The notes beneath the pieces were generated by a model. The model saw only the letters and a list, made by a program, of their open reading frames with translations, did not search any database and had not been told where the DNA came from. From NCBI GenBank assembly GCA_964019055.1, contig OZ025208.1, positions 14,638,097 through 14,702,096 of the forward strand: 64,000 bases of DNA, read 5' to 3'. Source of the DNA: Anthopleura xanthogrammica (Eukaryota > Cnidaria > Anthozoa > Actiniaria > Actiniidae). Positions 59,090 through 64,000 of the stretch are shown here, piece by piece. Position 1 is the stretch's first letter, and every line of letters starts with the position of its first letter. Position numbers and translations under genes: made by a program.

Positions 59090-59152
59090 ACAAGAAAATG
59101 ACACGTGGTCTGAAATGGAAAAACATTGCGCCCATGCTATAAGGGTCTTTTC
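59090..59152. mobile_element. Right half of MITE family M1
   Basis: AATGACACGTGGTCTGAAAT then GGAAAAACATTGCGCCCATG, without the left arm. Confidence 0.65.
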
Positions 59153-59614
59153 ACTTCTTAACCGAGGTTAAGCTATTCTCCTAGCAGATTTTCCTGTTTA
59201 CCCTTTGAAACAGAGAAAATAACTGAAAATAGACTAGCTAGTAGTTGAGCAAAGCTAAAATAAAAAGGTTACTTTATCTGTTCGCTTGTCTTACAGTCAA
59301 ACCAATAAAACTGTGAACACCTAAAATATGTCTGGAATGTCTACCACCGCGATTGCGCCAAAGTTGTTTACCGTTTAATAGTTTCGAACTTTATATTTTA
59401 GTTTTATTTTCGAGAACTTATAGAATTCTATTCGAGACAGATGGATACACGAGAGAAGAATTCATTACGAACTCTTTTCACGGTAGCGCAAATTTCTATT
59501 TTACATGTAACGGTCTAAATAAACATTCCAGACATATTTTAGGTGTTCACGGTTTTCTTAGTTTGACTGTAACAAGTTTTGCACTAGATAGACGTTTTTT
59601 GAGATAGCGAGCAA

Positions 59615-59705
59615 GGTGCATTGTGGTCTAGCTTGGGTAATGAGATCTTTTGTTCATCATGCCTGATATAGTGTCGTTTGTACCCAAGCTACACCACAAT
59701 GCACC
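59615..59705. repeat. Hairpin with GGTGCATTGTGGT arms
   Basis: GGTGCATTGTGGTCTAGCTT and TACCCAAGCTACACCACAAT with GCACC mirror each other almost perfectly. Related to 1070-1152. Confidence 0.75.
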
Positions 59706-60052
59706 ATGTTTATTGAACTCAGAAAAGGTCTATGGGAGAACCTTGTATCATATATCAAATATCTACCTTATCTATCTATCTATCATATTATGTTATTTAT
59801 TATATTTTAATGAATAACATAAGTACAATAAGTACAATAAGTTGTACATAGGTTCTCCTTTGAATAAATACCTTAGTCCTGCCTTTTGAAGTGACATAAA
59901 TTTTGCATCAGCTATCAATGCTATTAATGCGAGCTTGTATTGCAAGCGCGAACAAGGCCTAAGCACCGTAGCACAATTTCAACTAATGCTTCATGAGTTT
60001 GCTATTACATTTCAGCTTTTGGACCTATTTTTACGAAAGGTAGAAATACACT

Positions 60053-60170
60053 AAAAGTGCGCTAAAACGAGCGACAAAATCGTGCAACTTGTCGCGCAAC
60101 ATTGTTGCAACACAACAAAGTTGCGCTAAAAGTTGCAGGATTTTGTTACTCGTATAACCGCGCCTTAAAG
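60053..60170. mobile_element. Hairpin element, family M4, copy c
   Basis: GCGCTAAAACGAGCGACAAA at the left, TTTTGTTACTCGTATAACCG then CGCC at the right, with GTCGCGCAACATTGTTGCAA inside. It lies downstream of the AAK1-like stop. Confidence 0.6.
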
Positions 60171-60408
60171 TACGGGAAAAGGAATCATATATTTACTCTA
60201 ACTTTATGAACTCGCGACATTCAGTGACAATATTTCGACAATATAAAATACTTTGCTTCTCGCATCACTACCCGTTATATCTAGGCTCCATGCCTTGAAC
60301 TGCGTAAAACTTTGGCTAAAAATATACCTGCTTTTTACAAAAAAATCCCTCGACGAACCGAGCGCTAAAGCACACACTGAAAACTAGGTGATTCGGATAT
60401 GCTGTGAT

Positions 60409-61953
60409 CTATCTGTTTGCTGGCCGAGATAACACGATAGTTTGTTCAGCTTTTCTTGTTTCTTGTTTCACCACAGGATTCCCATCAGAAAATCCTTGCG
60501 TTGTACTACCTTTAGTGGGTGTTTGTGGTAATCGTCGCCTCGGTCTACCACCTTGTTTATCAGTTCTTGGGTTCTGAGGCGGTCGTGGATCTATATTGGT
60601 TTCCCGTGTGGTATTCTGTGATGCTGAATTCGTGTTACTATTAAACGGCGCACATCCAAAGGGATCATGAGGTGCGTCTACTGAATCGAGAGCAGGATTA
60701 TCGAACCCCGCACCGATAGATATCAAAACATCTTCCTTACTGTCAGTACTTAGCGCAGCGCGCTCACCTTTGCGCACGAAAGGAGATCCTCCGAAAGCGT
60801 CTACCTCGAAAGGATTCTGTGGAGAGACGCATCTGGGATCAGCCATGCTTGGGTTAGATCCTTGTTGAGCGAAAGGACCAAAATCCACGCCGTCAGTCAG
60901 GTTTTCTACTTGGGATTCTTTTTTTACCGAAGGGACTTCAAAAGGCGCAGCACCAAAAACGTCGGGCGAAGTTGGCGAATCTTGCTTCTTCGGTTGCTGG
61001 ATGCTAAACGGGACAGCACCGAATGGATCTGATGCCCCTGGGGATAGGGGTGGGGACAGATTCCTGTACTTCATGTGCTCTGGGCTTTCAGTTGCACTGG
61101 AATCCGAAGTGTTAGTTTCTTCGTTCCTTCTGGGCATGTTATATAAGAAAGGATTGGTAGCAAAGTCCTGAGGGAACTCCCCTGGGGATAGTAACGGCGA
61201 TTCATCACTATCATGTTTGATCGGCGCGCCTGTCGCCTCACGTTTCTCCTCGTGAAGAGGATCCAACACATTCGATCCAAAGCCGACTTCCTGAGCTAAT
61301 CCCTGGTTACCAGGGGCAACCGCAACCCCGCTTTGTAATTGGCTAATCGTGTCCTTAGAAGGCAAATTCTGCCTCAACGACGCGAAATCTATATCATCAC
61401 ATTCATCAGGATTGACCGTAAAATCAGTATCGTTACCAACATAAAAAGGACTAAAAGGATTCCAGTTTTCCTTATCAGTGTCTGTAGAAGTATTACCTAT
61501 ATCTATCAGTTCAGCCGTGGAGGGCTGTGTGTATTGAAAGGACGACAGTTCAGGGTCACTAGGTGATCGGTGGTAAGGAGATTTAAAGTCATTAGTCACA
61601 GCTCCTTTAACATCCAGACCCATGGCTGCTCTGGGATCGGATCGAGATCGCACGTGTGTTGGCTGCCAGGGTTTCAGGTGTTGCGCACTCTTAGGAACTT
61701 GAGGATCAGGGACCGAGAATTGTACCTGTGGGGGTATCCCTGAGTCATAGGTGTTTGGACCGGAAGAAAAGCTTATGAAAGGATTTTGTTGATCGTCGTT
61801 TGGTATCTGGGAGCCATACTGCAAGTGTTGCTGTTGTCTCTGCTGTTGTTGTTGTTGCTGCTGTTGTTGTTGTCGGTACTGCTGCTGCGCGATCTGTTGC
61901 TGCCGTTGTGCTGCCTGTTGTTGTAGCAACTCCTGCTGTCTTTGTTGCTGTAA

Positions 61954-61984
<31 letters not shown>

Positions 61985-63723
61985 CGTTGAAGTTGCTGTT
62001 GCTGTTGTAATTGTTGTTGTCGTTGCAGTTGTTGCTGATGCATTAGCTGGAGCTGCTGTTGTTGCTTCAACTGTTGTTCTTTCTGCTGTTGTTGTAACTG
62101 TTGTTGCTGTAGCTGCTGTTGCTGTATCTGCTGTTGTCGTTGTTGTTGCTGCAACATCTGTTGCTGCTGTAGCTGTTGCTGATAATACTGTTGTTCCTGT
62201 TGTTTCTGCTGCACGTACTGTTGCTGATTATACCCTTGCGGCACAGGAAACCCTTGACCAGGTCCATAGTAACCAGCATTCATTTGAGGATTCTCCCCGA
62301 CACTATTAAAAGTGTTATTCCTTCGATTCTGCCTGGGGCTTGCCATGTGACTAATATTACTATTCACAGTCTCCTGTGGTGCATTAACCGCCTTACCCTG
62401 TACCATTGCAAACTCTCTTCTGCTTTGCCTTGGGCTGGCAATGTGGCTGAGATTGGAATGTCCCTGTTGTTGAGCGACTTGAGCAGGGGCGTTGGCTTGG
62501 CCGGCAGCACGTGGTCGCTGACGAGCTGTCAGTGAGGTAGTAACGGGACCCTCGTCCAATACCCTGAGGAAGAGGAAAAACAAGTGGTCATGATCATGTG
62601 ATTATAAAAGAGCTAAGTGTAGAGGAAGCATATTTTAAACAGTACAGCAGGGCTCGAAATAGAAAAGATAAATGGCCAGTTTCTTATTTTTGGCAGGATA
62701 AATAATTTTGGAGCAAAATTCTCCTGCCATTATATTTTCCATTTGGCAGTTCAAAACTTTTTTAGCCTGACAGTAGTAAAACTTGACCTGCATTTTGGCC
62801 ATTGGCAGGCCCCTATTTAGAGCCCTGCACAAGTGGAAAAAATTAGGCAGAGAGCACGGTCACGGTGCAGAACCGCATCACACCTGCGTGAGATTATCCT
62901 TATGCAATTAAAATGCTGTACACGTCACTACCACGCTTTGGGAAGTTACGGCACATTTCCAGCACAGATCTGACGACACCCGTACTCTCTCTCCTATCGG
63001 AATACTAGACACCAACTGACACCGTCACGACACGGTAAGCCGTATCGCGATACTTATACACCTTAATCTGACCTAAAGGTCAAATAGTTATAAGCTGCAA
63101 TTGTCATTCCAATATTCGTATGACAAGATACCAACCTGGTCTTGGGTGCTCGATTGGACATTTCTTGTTTCTCTTTTACTTCTGGTAACGTAGGTAAGGT
63201 AGCTTTCTGTGGATAATTGACATCCAGTAATAAAAATGCATTAACACATGATAAACATACATATTGTTATTTTACTCAAAGATACTAAAATCATAGTCAG
63301 GCATAGTGAAAAATGCAAAGAGCAGAATATTGTCACTGAAATAACTGAAAAAGAGGAACGTTTCAATTTCATATAAGTATGTACAAATATAAATGTACAT
63401 AAGACTATAAAAAATGTGTTTTAGTATGAGTGGGAAACATACAGTACTGACTTACAGCATGTACATGGTATGACATGCCGTGACATCGGAATGGCTTCCC
63501 ATTGTCTTCCAGTATTTCATCCAATCACAACGCGTAGTCACGGCAGCGGTAAGATATGGTACGCCTACAAATAAGCCATATGGTTTCCCACTCATACAAC
63601 GTACAGTACACCTACTTACATTAACATTGTCGATAGGAGACTCTAATCCACGTAATTTGAAGGCAATATGTGCTGTTTGGTATATATCTGGTCTAGTATC
63701 TGGGTCTGGGGTCAGGAGGTAAC
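60409..63723 (-). CDS. AAK1: AP2-associated kinase 1 / BMP2K-like, C-terminal part (partial)
   Basis: Exons on the minus strand: 63620-63723, 63136-63206 and 60409-62563 (718 codons including the stop). The first gives the end of the NAK-family kinase domain, YLLTPDPDTRPDIYQTAHIA, matching the vertebrate YMLEPDPDKRPDIYQ. The next gives LPTLPEVKEKQ, and the last starts VLDEGPVTTSLTARQRPRA, which matches TETSIAPRQRP of human AAK1. Then comes a glutamine-rich stretch at about 61810-62240 and a tail with repeated NPF (QNPFISF, TNPFLY, QNPFEV) and DPF (SDPFGA, HDPFG) motifs. Known: NPF binds EH domains and DPF binds the AP2 appendage; AAK1 phosphorylates AP2 mu in clathrin endocytosis. The catalytic lobe lies beyond 64000. 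AAK1 versus BMP2K cannot be decided because invertebrates may have one ancestor of both. Confidence 0.9.
63424..63600. mobile_element. Hairpin element, family M3, copy c
   Basis: GTATGAGTGGGAAACATACA at the left, ATGGTTTCCCACTCATAC at the right, with CATCCAATCACAACGCGTAG inside as in 6234-6549. It lies in an intron of the AAK1-like gene. Confidence 0.7.
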
Positions 63724-63891
63724 CTGTAGGATAGATTGGAGGTTAATACCTTGATAGATTTTGATCACATTATCGCAATAACCAAGGATTTTGACGCAAC
63801 AAATACATTTTCAAAAGACTTATTCCACTTTATTGAGTTAGGGTTGTATATAACCCCAATTGGCCCAGACACGAGGGTCCCTTGACATTAT

Positions 63892-64000
63892 CACCATCAT
63901 CATCATCATCATCATCACACCATCACCACTATTACAATCAGCATCAGCATCATCACCACTACCATGCCACTATCATCATCATCATCATCATCATCATCAC
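63892..64000. repeat. (ATC)n microsatellite
   Basis: CATCATCATC and CACCATCACCAC units running to the window edge. Confidence 0.92.

Larger units (their letters stand above)
57345..60408. other. Spacer between ZP-C and the AAK1-like gene
   Basis: No supportable gene. It begins with remnants of ancestral ZP 3' sequence (CATCCAACCAACAG, GACGAGGAGA), then holds two M2 elements, an M1 half copy, a CTTGGG hairpin, one M4 element and a TATC microsatellite at 59770-59790. Confidence 0.5.

Noticed and set aside
61800..62309. Plus-strand frame rich in Val and Ala
   Set aside because: Antisense shadow of the CAG/CAA glutamine tract of the AAK1-like gene.

Overview
This is an intron-rich, AT-rich animal genome segment, most likely from an anthozoan cnidarian such as a stony coral. 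That call rests on the gene set (animal-only Smoothened, receptor tyrosine kinases and ZP-domain proteins), compact genes with 0.1-2 kb introns, and the abundance of short hairpin elements and composite SINEs. It is an inference, not a species identification. Exon structures below were built by hand from splice sites, reading phase and remembered family sequences.

Layout, left to right: (1) 267-2489 (+), last five exons of a receptor tyrosine kinase; its start lies outside the window. (2) 10376-15113 (+), a tandem paralogue with an identical pattern of kinase exon lengths, a mucin-like ectodomain piece and a transmembrane segment; its 5' exons were not found. (3) 16445-22187 (-), TSEN2, tRNA-splicing endonuclease catalytic subunit, 13 exons. 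(4) 22621-24426 (+), CEP44, intronless and head-to-head with TSEN2 across a roughly 430 bp shared promoter. (5) 25263-31054 (-), Smoothened, 10 exons, with a short cytoplasmic tail. (6) 32482-57344 (+), a cluster of ZP-domain membrane proteins: three genes (here ZP-A, ZP-B, ZP-C) plus an orphan first exon (ZP-0). (7) 60409-63723 (-), the C-terminal half of an AAK1/BMP2K-type kinase with a very long glutamine-rich stretch.

The most interesting region is the ZP cluster. ZP-0 encodes an MGxSK-type signal peptide and a Ser/Thr-rich stalk, but a 921 bp inverted-repeat DNA transposon splits the signal-peptide codons. Its 7 bp target duplication is visible, and the flanks rejoin in frame. ZP-B and ZP-C are a recent segmental duplication with near-identical introns. 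They lack the mucin stalk kept by ZP-A but retain what looks like the 3' edge of the lost stalk exon. ZP-C has lost half its membrane anchor and its cytoplasmic tail through an internal deletion, and the end of ZP-B's tail is replaced by sequence from a 2.4 kb repeat-rich spacer.

The non-coding DNA is dominated by recurring families: a MITE carrying CACGTG in its arms (M1), three other hairpin families (M2, M3, M4), and a tRNA-headed SINE whose 57 bp tail unit is tandemly amplified in introns of at least four genes. There are also LINE 3' relics and long simple repeats, several of them inverted. The genes are functionally unrelated (signalling, tRNA splicing, centriole, Hedgehog reception, endocytosis), so the window is a normal chromosomal segment rather than an operon-like system.
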